From assembly GCA_022824865.1 (NCBI GenBank), contig JAJDZD010000073.1:1-38956 (forward strand): 38,956 nucleotides of DNA, read 5' to 3'. Made by a program: the position numbers and the translations under genes. This DNA comes from Chloroflexota bacterium. Its GTDB lineage: Bacteria > Chloroflexota > UBA11872. The notes beneath the pieces were generated by a model. The model ran no database searches, was not told the DNA's origin, and worked only from the letters and a program-made list of their open reading frames with translations. The first letter of the stretch is position 1; each line of letters starts with the position of its first letter. Below are positions 8,548 through 16,559 of the stretch, piece by piece.

Positions 8548-9552
8548 TCAGCCTGGCACTTGAAGAAACGGGATTGCTTGTTCCGACCCGCCAAGTTCCA
8601 TGGTCTCAGCCACCTCGCGGTCACGCCGCATGGCTGTCATAAGTTCCTCCGCCGAGTGAAACGCCTCCTGACCGCGCAGCCAGGTACGAATAAAGGTGCG
8701 CAGCCCACAGCCGTAAATCTCGCGGTCGAATCCCAGGAGATGGACCTCAAAAAGGCGGTCGCGCGAGCCAAACGTGGGGCGCGTGCCTACGCTGATCAGG
8801 GCCGGGTAAAGCGTGAAATCTCCGTCCACGAGCGCTGTTCCGGCATAGACACCGTCCGCTGGAAGAACCAGCCAGGGGGGAGTTTGGACGTTGGCCGTTG
8901 GAAAGCCCAGCTCCCGGCCCCGACCATCGCCCCGGGCAACCGTGCCAGAGAGACTGTGCGTTCGGTCCAGAATCCCGTATAGCCGGTCCACCTCACCCGC
9001 AGCCAACGACTCTCGGGCCCGGGTGCTTGAAATGGCGCCTGGTTCACCCTCGTAGCGCACAGCCAGGTGCGTAAACCCTAAGCGTGGCGCCAGGCTCGCA
9101 ATCACATCCGGCGTGCCTTCGCGATCCCGTCCAATCGCCGCATTAGGTCCGGTGACGAGCGTCCGCATGTCCAGCCGCTCGATCAGGTCGTGGAGGAATT
9201 CGTCGGCCGAACGGCGTGAGAACTGCCGGTCAAAGCGCAAGACGATGACGTCGTCTACTCCCGATGCGGCCAGCAAGTCGATTCGGTCGTCCAGCGTCAT
9301 CAACAGCCGACGGGGTTCGGACGGCCGCAGCACCCACTCGGGCGGGGGCCAGAGGGTGACGGCAATCGCACGCCCATCGTGCGCGGCGGCTGCCATGCAA
9401 GTTGCCCTCAGCAAGGCCTGGTGACCTCGATGCACGCCGTCAAAGCGGCCAATCGTCACGGCCGCGCCGCCCAGCGGAACAAACGTGTCGTCTTCCCGGA
9501 AGACGCGCACGTGGCGAGCATTCGGAGGCTTCGTCACTACAGGGTCTTCCAC
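8548..9552 (-). CDS. ribF: Bifunctional riboflavin kinase / FAD synthetase
   Basis: 334 residues. The N-terminal nucleotidyltransferase domain has TIGRFDGVHRGH at about 34-44 (the HxGH nucleotide-binding motif of FAD synthetases) and SSTRARESLAAGEVD at about 174-188. The C-terminal riboflavin kinase domain begins with GTVARGDGRGRELGFPTAN, the flavokinase signature that binds ATP and riboflavin. The protein converts riboflavin to FMN and then FAD in the cytosol. The GTG start at 9552 lies inside the end of truB (16-bp overlap), so it is read from the same message; ribF after truB is a widespread arrangement. Length is slightly above the usual 310 because of an N-terminal extension of about 25 residues. 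Confidence 0.95.
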   Translation of the reverse strand: MEDPVVTKPPNARHVRVFREDDTFVPLGGAAVTIGRFDGVHRGHQALLRATCMAAAAHDGRAIAVTLWPPPEWVLRPSEPRRLLMTLDDRIDLLAASGVDDVIVLRFDRQFSRRSADEFLHDLIERLDMRTLVTGPNAAIGRDREGTPDVIASLAPRLGFTHLAVRYEGEPGAISSTRARESLAAGEVDRLYGILDRTHSLSGTVARGDGRGRELGFPTANVQTPPWLVLPADGVYAGTALVDGDFTLYPALISVGTRPTFGSRDRLFEVHLLGFDREIYGCGLRTFIRTWLRGQEAFHSAEELMTAMRRDREVAETMELGGSEQAIPFLQVPG

Positions 9553-10493
9553 ACCATGCGGGGCGTCCAGCAGCCGGCGTGGCCATGCGCGAGGCCGAGA
9601 AAGCTGCCACCGCCGTCATATAGACGGTGCAGCCCGGAAGCTGCGCGGTTCAACGGACGTCCGTGACCGAATTCAACGCGATCCGTGTCGCTGAGAATGG
9701 CCGATGGCAGGTGCTCGACCGCCGTATCCGGAGCGTAGAGCAGCGTGTCCAGAAAGCCCTCGCGGGCCGCGATGTTGAGCTGCCACAACTCGGTCGCGGT
9801 ATTCAGGGTGAAAGGCCCCACGCGTGTACGTGCCAAGCCGAACAGCGTGGCTCCGCAGCCGATCGCCGCTCCCAGATCGCGGGCCAGCGCACGAATATAC
9901 GTTCCGGACGAACATTCGATACGCAGACCGGCCAGCAGAGCGTCGCTCCAGCCCACCCCGCCACCAAATTGAAGGCGACCTTCAATCACCCTCACACCGA
10001 TGCGGCCAGCCGAAACGAGACGCAGCGCGCGAACATGGATTCGACGCGGTTTCAGATCCAGCGGCCTGCCGGCGCGGGCTGAGCGATAGGCGCGCACGCC
10101 GCCAACCCGGAGAGCCGAGTACCCCGGCGGACGCTGTTCAATTGCGCCCGTAAATGAGGGAAGCACCTGCTCCACGGCTCCGGGCCCTGGTGCCGGGCGA
10201 GGCTCGGCGGTTGGATGTGTCTCCAGGTCGTCGGAGGGTGTCTCGACACCAAAGAGCACGGCAGCCTCGTACGTCTTGGGCAAATCCAGGACGAAGCTGC
10301 TCAGCCGAGTGGCGCGCCCTATCGCCAGCGGCAGCACTCCCCAAGCCAATGGATCCAGGGTGCCGCAGTGCCCGACGCGTCGCACACCCACTGCGCGACG
10401 GGCGCGCCCGACCACCTGTGTGGAGCCGGCGCCGATTGGCTTGTAAATATTGAGAAATCCGCCATTGGGCGGAGCCTGACCCTCACGGGCCAT
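9537..10493 (-). CDS. truB: tRNA pseudouridine-55 synthase
   Basis: 318 residues from the ATG at 10493. The TruB motifs are clear: NGGFLNIYKPIGAGS near the N-terminus, then VGHCGTLDPLAWGVLPL, where the Asp (residue 47 from this start) is the catalytic nucleophile, and SSGTYIRALARDLG for the later RNA-binding strand. It isomerises U55 in the T loop of tRNAs. The usual GHTGTLDP reads GHCGTLDP here. A GTG at 10541 would add 16 residues and overlap rbfA by 59 bp; I prefer the ATG at 10493 because it overlaps rbfA by only 11 bp and gives the normal short N-terminus, though neither has a strong Shine-Dalgarno. It sits between rbfA and ribF in the nusA operon. Confidence 0.93.
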   Translation of the reverse strand: MAREGQAPPNGGFLNIYKPIGAGSTQVVGRARRAVGVRRVGHCGTLDPLAWGVLPLAIGRATRLSSFVLDLPKTYEAAVLFGVETPSDDLETHPTAEPRPAPGPGAVEQVLPSFTGAIEQRPPGYSALRVGGVRAYRSARAGRPLDLKPRRIHVRALRLVSAGRIGVRVIEGRLQFGGGVGWSDALLAGLRIECSSGTYIRALARDLGAAIGCGATLFGLARTRVGPFTLNTATELWQLNIAAREGFLDTLLYAPDTAVEHLPSAILSDTDRVEFGHGRPLNRAASGLHRLYDGGGSFLGLAHGHAGCWTPRMVWKTL

Positions 10494-10872
10494 CGCAAGG
10501 TTGAACCGTGAGGGCTTGAGCCCCCTGATCGGTTGCCTCACCTTCGGTGCGGCGCCGGGAAATGGCCTCGGCGGTCAGCATCTCGGGATCGAGTTGAAAT
10601 CGGATGCGCGGGATGCGGTATACGCGAATGCGGGCCGCCAGCTCACGGCGTACAAACGCTGATGCACGCTGCAGGGCGGTCACCGATTCCTCGATATTGT
10701 GCGCGTCGCCCAGGGGCGTCACGAACACGACGGCCTGCCCAAGATCAGGCGAGATCGACACGCGTTGCACGGTAACGAAACCGATGGCCGGATCTTCGAG
10801 CTGGCGCTCGATGACGTCACTTATCTCTCGCGCAATCTGGGCTTCGATCCGTTGCGCACGGCGCGTAGCGAT
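10483..10872 (-). CDS. rbfA: Ribosome-binding factor A, apparently lacking an ATG/GTG/TTG start
   Basis: About 129 residues. RbfA matures the 30S subunit and binds near helix 1 of 16S rRNA. The family pattern starts at ATRRAQRIEAQIAREISDVI, continues with LEDPAIGFVTVQRVSISPDL and AVVFVTPLG, and ends around RIPRIRFQLDP. There is no ATG, GTG or TTG near this N-terminus. Instead a strong Shine-Dalgarno GGAGG (10880-10884) directly after the infB stop is followed by ATC ATC GCT; the second ATC (10870-10872) has an ideal 7-nt spacing. The nearest in-frame canonical codon upstream is a TTG at 10933-10935 inside infB with no visible Shine-Dalgarno; the next ones downstream would remove the first strands of the KH fold. 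I therefore infer an ATC start, with a sequence error as the alternative. The 3' end overlaps truB. Confidence 0.85.
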   Translation of the reverse strand: MATRRAQRIEAQIAREISDVIERQLEDPAIGFVTVQRVSISPDLGQAVVFVTPLGDAHNIEESVTALQRASAFVRRELAARIRVYRIPRIRFQLDPEMLTAEAISRRRTEGEATDQGAQALTVQPCDGP

Positions 10873-10879
10873 GATGCGG

Positions 10880-10884
10880 CCTCC
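10880..10884 (-). promoter_or_regulatory. Shine-Dalgarno that places the rbfA start
   Basis: On the - strand GGAGG occurs 4 nt after the infB TAA. The first ATC follows after 4 nt and the second ATC after 7 nt. It is the best ribosome-binding site in this operon apart from that of nusA, yet no standard start codon follows it. Confidence 0.6.
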
Positions 10885-10888
10885 GGAG

Positions 10889-12772
10889 TTACGGGAGCCG
10901 TTCTTCGGTGTGGCTGGCCTCGATGATGTCGGCAAGTTGAATCTTGGTGGTCGTTTCGATGGCCAATCCGCAGTCAAAGCCCTGACGAACCTCGTCCACC
11001 TCATCGGAAAAACGGCGCACTGTGAGGATATGGCCCGTGCCAATCTCCTCGTTGCTGCGCAGGATTCGTACCTTGGCGCCGGTGTAGACGCGTCCCGATA
11101 GCACCATGCCGCCCACGATCTGGCGCGTGCGCTCGGTTCGAAATTCGCCGCGAATCTCGAGCCGACCGTCCACGACCTCAACCTGTTCAGGCTTGATCGA
11201 GCCCTTGAGCGCCGCGTCCACATCGTCGATCAGCTCGTAGATCGTGCGATAGATACGCACGTCAATGTCCTGCCGTTCCGCTTCCGCGGCGGCCGTGGCG
11301 TCAACGCGCGTATTGAATGCAAGCACCAGGCCCTTGGCGGCGGACGCGAGGTTCACATCCGACTCAGAAACAGATCCCACGCCCTCAAAGACCACCATGG
11401 CACGAGCCCGGTCGTCGCCCAACTGGTCGATCGACTTGACGACAGCGTCAACGGAACCTGCGGTATCCGCCTTCACGACCAGATTTATTTGCTGGAGACG
11501 GCCTGCGGTCATTTGCGCCGCCAACGATTCCAGGCTCAGTCGCATAGCCTGATCACCGCTGCCACGCGCCGGTGTGCGGCTCTGCTGCCGGCGCCGCTTG
11601 CGCTGGCGCGCGATGACGTTCAGGGGATCACCCACCTCTGGCATGGCATCGAGACCCATGACCTGGACGGGCGTCGAAGGACGGGCAGATCTGAGACGCC
11701 CGCCGCTCTCGTCAAACAGCGCCCGCACGCGGCCGTTGATTTCCCCCGTCGTGACGGTATCACCGACCTTCAGTGTGCCGCGCTGAACGAGCACGGTGGC
11801 CACCGGCCCCTGACTGTGGTCGAGCCGCGTTTCGATGATCGTGCCCTCCGCCGGGATGTCCACGGGAGCACGCAACTCCTCGAGTTCAGCTGTCAGGTTG
11901 ATGTATTCGAGCAATTCGTCGATGCCTTCGCCCTCGAGAGCCGACAGGGGGACGGCTACGACGTCGCCGCCAAAATCCTCGACGACGATTTCGTGCTCAG
12001 TCAGTTGCTGAAGCACACGGTTGGGGTTGGCTGTCTCCAGATCGATCTTGTTCACCGCAATGATGATCGGAACACTAGCTGCCTTGGCGTGGCCGATGGC
12101 CTCCACCGTCTGCGGCATGATCCCGTCATCGGCGGCAACCACGATCACGGCAATGTCGGTGACCCCTGCTCCGCGCGCACGCATGGCCGTAAAAGCCTCG
12201 TGCCCCGGGGTGTCGATGAAGGTAATGGCGCCGCCATTCACAGAAACCTGGTATGCCCCGATGTGTTGGGTGATCCCCCCGTACTCGGAGTCGACCACAC
12301 TGGTGTTTCGTATAGCATCCAGCAACGTGGTCTTGCCGTGATCCACGTGACCCATCACGGTCACCACGGGTGGCCGTGGCTCACCGTCCGGAGGCGCAGC
12401 GGAATCCTGCCGCTCCGGTGGCCGAGTCGCCGCTGGCGCGACATCGTCCTCCTCCGCCTCGTCCACAATAGCCACGCCGAGATTGCGCATGACGGCGCGC
12501 GCCGTATCACGGTCGATCGCCGCGTTGATCGTCGTCAGCACGCCACGGTTGAGCAATTCCATGATGATGTCCGTGGGTGGCACCTCAGCCCGTTCGGCGA
12601 TGTCGGCGATCGAAGCCGAGGCCGGCATGACGACCTGGCGCAAGTCAATGACCGGCGCTTCCTGGGGTTCAGCCGGCCGTTCCTCCACAGCCGGTCCCGG
12701 CCGTTGCTGCGGGCGACGACGGGCGCGCGGACGGGGCGGCGGGCGGCGGCGCGTGCGGCGGCGGCGCGCCAC
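10889..12772 (-). CDS. infB: Translation initiation factor IF-2
   Basis: About 627 residues from a GTG at 12772 that follows the ylxR stop by one base. A very basic Arg/Pro-rich N-terminus (about 1-26) leads to an IF2_N helical domain ([20 protein letters not shown] onward), then the GTPase with G1 GHVDHGKTT (about 141-149), DTPGHEAF and NKID, domain II ([26 protein letters not shown]), and the C-terminal domains with [12 protein letters not shown] and [18 protein letters not shown], which bind initiator fMet-tRNA and the 50S interface. It lacks the long N-terminal domain of enterobacterial IF-2, as in many compact bacterial versions. An upstream in-frame ATG at 12817 would overlap ylxR by 44 bp and adds a hydrophobic stretch not expected in the family, so I chose the GTG. 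Confidence 0.93.
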   Translation of the reverse strand: MARRRRTRRRPPPRPRARRRPQQRPGPAVEERPAEPQEAPVIDLRQVVMPASASIADIAERAEVPPTDIIMELLNRGVLTTINAAIDRDTARAVMRNLGVAIVDEAEEDDVAPAATRPPERQDSAAPPDGEPRPPVVTVMGHVDHGKTTLLDAIRNTSVVDSEYGGITQHIGAYQVSVNGGAITFIDTPGHEAFTAMRARGAGVTDIAVIVVAADDGIMPQTVEAIGHAKAASVPIIIAVNKIDLETANPNRVLQQLTEHEIVVEDFGGDVVAVPLSALEGEGIDELLEYINLTAELEELRAPVDIPAEGTIIETRLDHSQGPVATVLVQRGTLKVGDTVTTGEINGRVRALFDESGGRLRSARPSTPVQVMGLDAMPEVGDPLNVIARQRKRRRQQSRTPARGSGDQAMRLSLESLAAQMTAGRLQQINLVVKADTAGSVDAVVKSIDQLGDDRARAMVVFEGVGSVSESDVNLASAAKGLVLAFNTRVDATAAAEAERQDIDVRIYRTIYELIDDVDAALKGSIKPEQVEVVDGRLEIRGEFRTERTRQIVGGMVLSGRVYTGAKVRILRSNEEIGTGHILTVRRFSDEVDEVRQGFDCGLAIETTTKIQLADIIEASHTEERLP

Positions 12773-12773
12773 G

Positions 12774-13073
12774 CTAACGAGCACTCCCAGCCACGCGGGC
12801 CAAACGCTCGCTCTCAACCTGTTCGATCAAGCTCAAAGCCTTTGCGTTATCAATCACCACTCCCAATTGCCTGCTCAGAATGCCGCGGGCGAGCGCCGTC
12901 TGCACACACCCGTCGTCAAGGGAGAGATATGCGCCGCGGCCATTGAGCCGGCCGGAGGAATCGCAGCGCACCTCGCCCTCGGGCGTGCGCACAACTCGAA
13001 TGAGTTGGCGCTTGGGACGCTTCACGCGGGTGACAATGCACGTACGCACAGGCTCAGGGCGGACGATGGTCAA
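12774..13073 (-). CDS. ylxR: YlxR-family RNA-binding / regulatory protein
   Basis: About 99 residues. The signature RTCIVTRVKRPKRQLIRVVR followed by GRLNGRGAYLS identifies the YlxR (DUF448) family, a small basic protein typically encoded between nusA and infB and proposed to bind RNA or modulate RNase P and transcription. The start is taken as the TTG at 13071-13073, which overlaps the nusA stop (TTGA); a GTG eight codons later is an alternative. It ends with TAG one base before the infB GTG, so nusA, ylxR and infB are translationally linked. Its exact biochemical role is not settled in the family. Confidence 0.9.
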   Translation of the reverse strand: MTIVRPEPVRTCIVTRVKRPKRQLIRVVRTPEGEVRCDSSGRLNGRGAYLSLDDGCVQTALARGILSRQLGVVIDNAKALSLIEQVESERLARVAGSAR

Positions 13074-14260
13074 CTCCCGTGCCCAACGGCATCACGGCCG
13101 ACATGCTCCGCCGTTCCGGCCGAAACAGCGTCCGGAGCAATATGGGCGGAATCTTCAACGGGTTCAGAATCGGCCAACGTCGTTTCGCTGCCGACAACTC
13201 CCTCTGGCTCCGCGACACCCACGGCTTCCTCCGGCTCCGCTGCGTCCCGAATCGTAATCTTGAATCCAGTCAGCCTCGCCGCCAAGCGTGCGTTCTGGCC
13301 TTCACGCCCAATAGCTAGGGACACCATATCGGTTGGCACAAACACATCGGCTACCCGCTGCGTGAGGTTGACATGGACATTGCGAACGCGCGCCGGGCTC
13401 AGCGCGTTGGCCACGTACAACCGTGGCTCGTCATGGAACAGGATAATCTCAACCTTCTCCTGTCCAAGTTCACGCAACACGTTTTGGATCCGCGTACCGC
13501 GCATGCCGACTGCCGATCCGACGGGGTCAAGCCCCTCCTGTCGCGAGCGGACGGCCAGCTTGGTCCGCACGCCGGCATCGCGCGCAATCGCTGCGATCTC
13601 AACCAGACCATTCTGAATCTCGGGAACCTCCCGTTCGAACAACCGCCGCACGAAATCCGCATGGGAGCGCGAGATACGCAATTGAGCACCCCGGCCGCCG
13701 TCGGCCACCTCCAGCAGGAGCACACGCATACGCTGACCTGAGCGGTAGAACTCGCCCGGAACTTGGTCAGCGGAAAGCATGATCGCCTCGCCGCGTCCCA
13801 GGTCGACGAAAACGCCGCGGTTCTCTACGCGGGTCACACGTCCAACGAGCAACTGGCCCCGGTGCTCAATGAAATGCGTGTAAATCTCCAGTCGCTCGGC
13901 GTCTCGCAGGGCCTGCTGCATCGCCTGTCGAGCTTTCTGCGTGGCAATACGTCCGAAGTTTGGCGGGGTAATGTCAATCTGGAAGATCTCGCCGAGCTCC
14001 ATGGTTTCGTCGTAACTGTGGGCCTCGGCTAGGGAAATCTGGTGGATCTCGTCGGTCACGACATCGACGACGGTCTTGTTTGCGTAGACGGTCGAGTCGC
14101 CCGTCTCCGGGTCAATCTCGATGTCTATGTCGTCGTAGTCGCTGTTGTAGTCCTCGAAGGCTGAGGTGATGGCCGTGCGAAGGGCATTAACAACCGCCTC
14201 GATCTGAATGCCCTTCTCGTCGGCAAGCTGCTGCAGCGCCAACATGAAGTCACTGCGCAC
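13070..14260 (-). CDS. nusA: Transcription termination/antitermination factor NusA
   Basis: 396 residues. The N-terminal RNA polymerase-binding domain (about 1-125) includes ITPPNFGRIATQKARQ. An S1 domain follows (about 130-200; LVGRVTRVENRGVFVDLG), then two KH domains: DPVGSAVGMRGTRIQNVL with the GxxG loop degenerate, and VSLAIGREGQNARLAARL with GREG intact. The last 60 residues are acidic and low-complexity and contain no helix-hairpin-helix repeats, so this is the short form found in many Gram-positives and Chloroflexota. The GTG at 14260 has a strong Shine-Dalgarno GAGGAGG 7 nt upstream. It is the first gene of nusA-ylxR-infB-rbfA-truB-ribF; the rimP gene that often precedes nusA is absent here. 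Confidence 0.95.
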   Translation of the reverse strand: MRSDFMLALQQLADEKGIQIEAVVNALRTAITSAFEDYNSDYDDIDIEIDPETGDSTVYANKTVVDVVTDEIHQISLAEAHSYDETMELGEIFQIDITPPNFGRIATQKARQAMQQALRDAERLEIYTHFIEHRGQLLVGRVTRVENRGVFVDLGRGEAIMLSADQVPGEFYRSGQRMRVLLLEVADGGRGAQLRISRSHADFVRRLFEREVPEIQNGLVEIAAIARDAGVRTKLAVRSRQEGLDPVGSAVGMRGTRIQNVLRELGQEKVEIILFHDEPRLYVANALSPARVRNVHVNLTQRVADVFVPTDMVSLAIGREGQNARLAARLTGFKITIRDAAEPEEAVGVAEPEGVVGSETTLADSEPVEDSAHIAPDAVSAGTAEHVGRDAVGHGS

Positions 14261-14267
14261 GGGATGG

Positions 14268-14274
14268 CCTCCTC
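14268..14274 (-). promoter_or_regulatory. Strong Shine-Dalgarno of nusA
   Basis: GAGGAGG on the - strand ends 7 nt before the GTG at 14260 and decides that start over the ATG five codons later. Confidence 0.7.
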
Positions 14275-14352
14275 AGGACGTTTGGACCGCTTCCCTCCCC
14301 CGGGAAAAGGACGGACCCTCGTCCGCCCATGGCAGACAGTGCGGCTGAGCGT

Positions 14353-14361
14353 AGTTTAGCA
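14353..14361 (-). promoter_or_regulatory. Candidate extended -10 promoter of the nusA operon
   Basis: On the - strand TGCTAAACT gives an extended -10 (TGn plus TAAACT), about 85 nt upstream of nusA in the 216-bp gap before the ABC ATPase gene. No good -35 hexamer is seen at 17 bp. Two small stem-loops lie between it and nusA (TTCCC/GGGAA at 14291-14306 and GGACG/CGTCC at 14309-14324). The rest of the gap holds nothing I recognise. Confidence 0.4.
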
Positions 14362-14476
14362 CTGCCCGGTACGCTTGGGCGAGCTTGCCTCAGGGGGAAG
14401 CTTTGAAGCTACAAAGATCACCCCGAACACGCGCTTGATCCAACAAATACCTGCCGGACTCGGACCTATCCAGCAG

Positions 14477-15658
14477 CTAGATCAGTCGGGCCTCGTCAGA
14501 GTCGAAGACATACGCCTCATCCACCGGGACCTTGGCGTACACCGTGGTGTTGCGGTCCCACTCCTCATCCAGCGGCCGCTTGGCGATCACCCGTGATCCG
14601 GCGAGGTCGAATGTGACCTCCTTGCGCTGCTCGGAGAAGTGGCTCTCGACCCAGTACACCTCCACCGGCACTGAGCCGTCCACCTGATGATGGCTCAGTT
14701 CGATCGATTCGGGTCGTATACCCAGGTTCACCGGCGCGCCCTCACGACTCCCGAGGGCATCGTTGCGCAGATCAACAAAGTGGCCGTCCACGCGCACTCC
14801 ACCTTGCTCGGCCTTGGCCGGCATCAGGTTCATCGGCGGCAGGCCCACAAAACCGGCCACGAACATGTTGGCAGGGTTGTCGTAGATCTCGCGGTAGGTG
14901 CCGAGCTGTTGAATCTTGCCAGCCTGCATCACGGCAATTCGGTCGCCCATGGCCTGGGCTTCGGTCTGGTCGTGCGTAACGTACACCGTGGTGATGTTGA
15001 ACCGGCGCAGCAACCGCTTGATCTCAACCCGTGTGCGGCTGCGCAGCTTGGCGTCGAGATTCGAGAGCGGCTCGTCAAAAAGGAAGACCGTCGGGTCACG
15101 CACGATGCAGCGGGCGATCGCCACGCGCTGCTGCTGACCGCCGGACAGGGCCTTGGGCCGGCGATCAAGCAGCTGATCAAAGCCGACGCCCATGATCTGA
15201 GAGACGATCTCGACGCGCTCGTCGACTTCCTCCTCGCGCTTGTGCATCTTGAAAAAGAACCCCAGGTTCTTCTTGCTGTGCATGTGGGGGTAGAGCGCAT
15301 AGTTCTGGAACACGATGCCCACGCGCCGCTCCTTGGCGCCGAGCAGCGTCCAATCCTCTTCGCCGTACTGAATCGTCCCGCTGTTGGGGTGATCCAGTCT
15401 GATGAGGCCGGCAACCACGCGCAGCATGGTGGACTTGCCGCAGCCTGAAGGCCCCAGAATGGCGATTGATTCGCCGTCGTGGATGTCAAGATCCACACCG
15501 TCAATGGCATGAATCATGCCGTCGTGATAGTTGGCCTGACCCACCAGGTCGGACTTTTCGTCTTCGGGCGTGCCGCCCATCTGCCCGAATATCACGGCCG
15601 CCGGGTCTGAGTCCTCTTTGAAGATCACCCGAGCGTCTCGAATCTGAACGTCAGCCAT
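14477..15658 (-). CDS. MalK/UgpC-type ABC transporter ATP-binding protein with an N-terminal insert
   Basis: 393 residues. ATPase motifs are complete: Walker A GPSGCGKST (69-77), Q-loop FQNYALYPHM, signature LSGGQQQR (171-178), Walker B VFLFDEP (191-197) and switch His229 in THDQTEA. A C-terminal TOBE-like domain follows (NLGIRPESIEL onward), as in the carbohydrate-import (CUT1) ATPases that energise sugar or glycerol-phosphate uptake. Walker A normally lies near residue 36-44; here about 33 extra residues, including VIFGQMGGTPEDEKSDL, are inserted between the first beta strand and the region before Walker A. No permease or binding protein is adjacent, so it may serve unlinked transporters. 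A good Shine-Dalgarno GGAGGGG precedes the ATG. A DUF624 membrane protein gene is just upstream, probably in the same transcript. Confidence 0.9.
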   Translation of the reverse strand: MADVQIRDARVIFKEDSDPAAVIFGQMGGTPEDEKSDLVGQANYHDGMIHAIDGVDLDIHDGESIAILGPSGCGKSTMLRVVAGLIRLDHPNSGTIQYGEEDWTLLGAKERRVGIVFQNYALYPHMHSKKNLGFFFKMHKREEEVDERVEIVSQIMGVGFDQLLDRRPKALSGGQQQRVAIARCIVRDPTVFLFDEPLSNLDAKLRSRTRVEIKRLLRRFNITTVYVTHDQTEAQAMGDRIAVMQAGKIQQLGTYREIYDNPANMFVAGFVGLPPMNLMPAKAEQGGVRVDGHFVDLRNDALGSREGAPVNLGIRPESIELSHHQVDGSVPVEVYWVESHFSEQRKEVTFDLAGSRVIAKRPLDEEWDRNTTVYAKVPVDEAYVFDSDEARLI

Positions 15659-15700
15659 CGAACCCCTCCGAGCCTGTTGTCGACTTCAATCGGCGAGCCG

Positions 15701-16447
15701 TCACAGGACTCGCCCCTCTGGCTCCACGCCAAACGCGTGGAGTCGGTCTTGCGTCATTCGCATCGCCACGAGAGCCAAGGTACTCGCCATCAGGAACACC
15801 GCCGGGAAGATCAGCAGCATGCTGAGCACGACGCTTCCAACCACGATGATAAAGAACGCGATGGACGAACCAGGCGAACTGAGCGCCATGACCGCCGCGT
15901 TCCGAAATAAGTGGTAGAGCGACATGTCGTAGCGAATGAACATTGGGAAGAGGTAGGCCTGCGCCGCCGTCCAGAGAACAACGAAATATAGCGAGAGGAA
16001 TCCCAACGCCTGGATCAGCAGTTGCCCCGTTCCGGTGTAGAAGATGAACCCGACAATCAAGCCGTAGAGCAGGAACATATCCACCACGAACAGGAGCCAG
16101 GCCCGCGCAAAATTCATGCGGAAGCCGAGCCAGAAATCCCGAGCTTCAATGTTCTCGAATTCGACATGGCGGTGTGCCACGTGGAAAAGCGCGGCCGTAC
16201 CAGGACCCGCCAGCGCACCGCCAACGACGGTGCCGCCGACGATGATCACGAACAACTGGAGGCCGGTGACCGGGGCGTCCGTCTGCAGCACGGCCTGCTG
16301 CAACGCGTACGCGCCTGGAATTCCAACGATTGGGACCAAGGGGAGCATGGCCAGGAACCAAAAGAAGTTCCCCACAAGCGCTAATGCGCGGAGGTCGTAA
16401 TAGACCTGCGCGAATGCCCACCACGTGTGTCGAAAGACGTCTGCCAC
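15701..16447 (-). CDS. DUF624/YesL-like integral membrane protein
   Basis: 248 residues, starting at a GTG (16445-16447). About five or six hydrophobic segments are visible, near 22-45, 64-88, 108-135, 140-170 and 195-230. The FFWFLAMLPLVPIVG segment, the AGPGTAALFHVAHRHVE motif after the second helix, and the later SLYHLFRNAAVMAL fit the YesL/DUF624 family, small polytopic proteins commonly next to carbohydrate ABC transporter genes. Their function is unknown; a role in assembly or regulation of sugar importers is suggested only by neighbourhood. Here it is followed 42 bp downstream by the MalK-type ATPase, which fits that habit. Confidence 0.75.
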   Translation of the reverse strand: MADVFRHTWWAFAQVYYDLRALALVGNFFWFLAMLPLVPIVGIPGAYALQQAVLQTDAPVTGLQLFVIIVGGTVVGGALAGPGTAALFHVAHRHVEFENIEARDFWLGFRMNFARAWLLFVVDMFLLYGLIVGFIFYTGTGQLLIQALGFLSLYFVVLWTAAQAYLFPMFIRYDMSLYHLFRNAAVMALSSPGSSIAFFIIVVGSVVLSMLLIFPAVFLMASTLALVAMRMTQDRLHAFGVEPEGRVL

Positions 16448-16458
16448 AGCGCTTCACC

Positions 16459-16516
16459 GCGGAAACGGACGATTGCCGCGCCCCTGAACACATGGTAGCC
16501 GAGCGGCCGTTTCCGC
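16459..16516. repeat. Perfect 10-bp inverted repeat upstream of the DUF624 gene
   Basis: GCGGAAACGG at 16459-16468 is the exact reverse complement of CCGTTTCCGC at 16507-16516, with 38 bp between. One arm lies just before the ribosome-binding region of the DUF624 gene, in the 112-bp gap after the homocysteine methyltransferase-family gene. It could be a paired operator or a leader stem that affects translation. Confidence 0.45.
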
Positions 16517-16559
16517 CGGGCGACCCAAGCGGATTACCCGCCTCGGATTCAGCGCGTCC

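Noticed and set aside
10876..11223. Extension of rbfA back to an ATG at 11223
   Set aside because: It would overlap infB by over 330 bp and adds about 116 residues unlike any RbfA N-terminus.
11489..13616. Long + strand frames opposite infB, ylxR and nusA
   Set aside because: Shadow frames of well-identified genes; translations have no recognisable domain.
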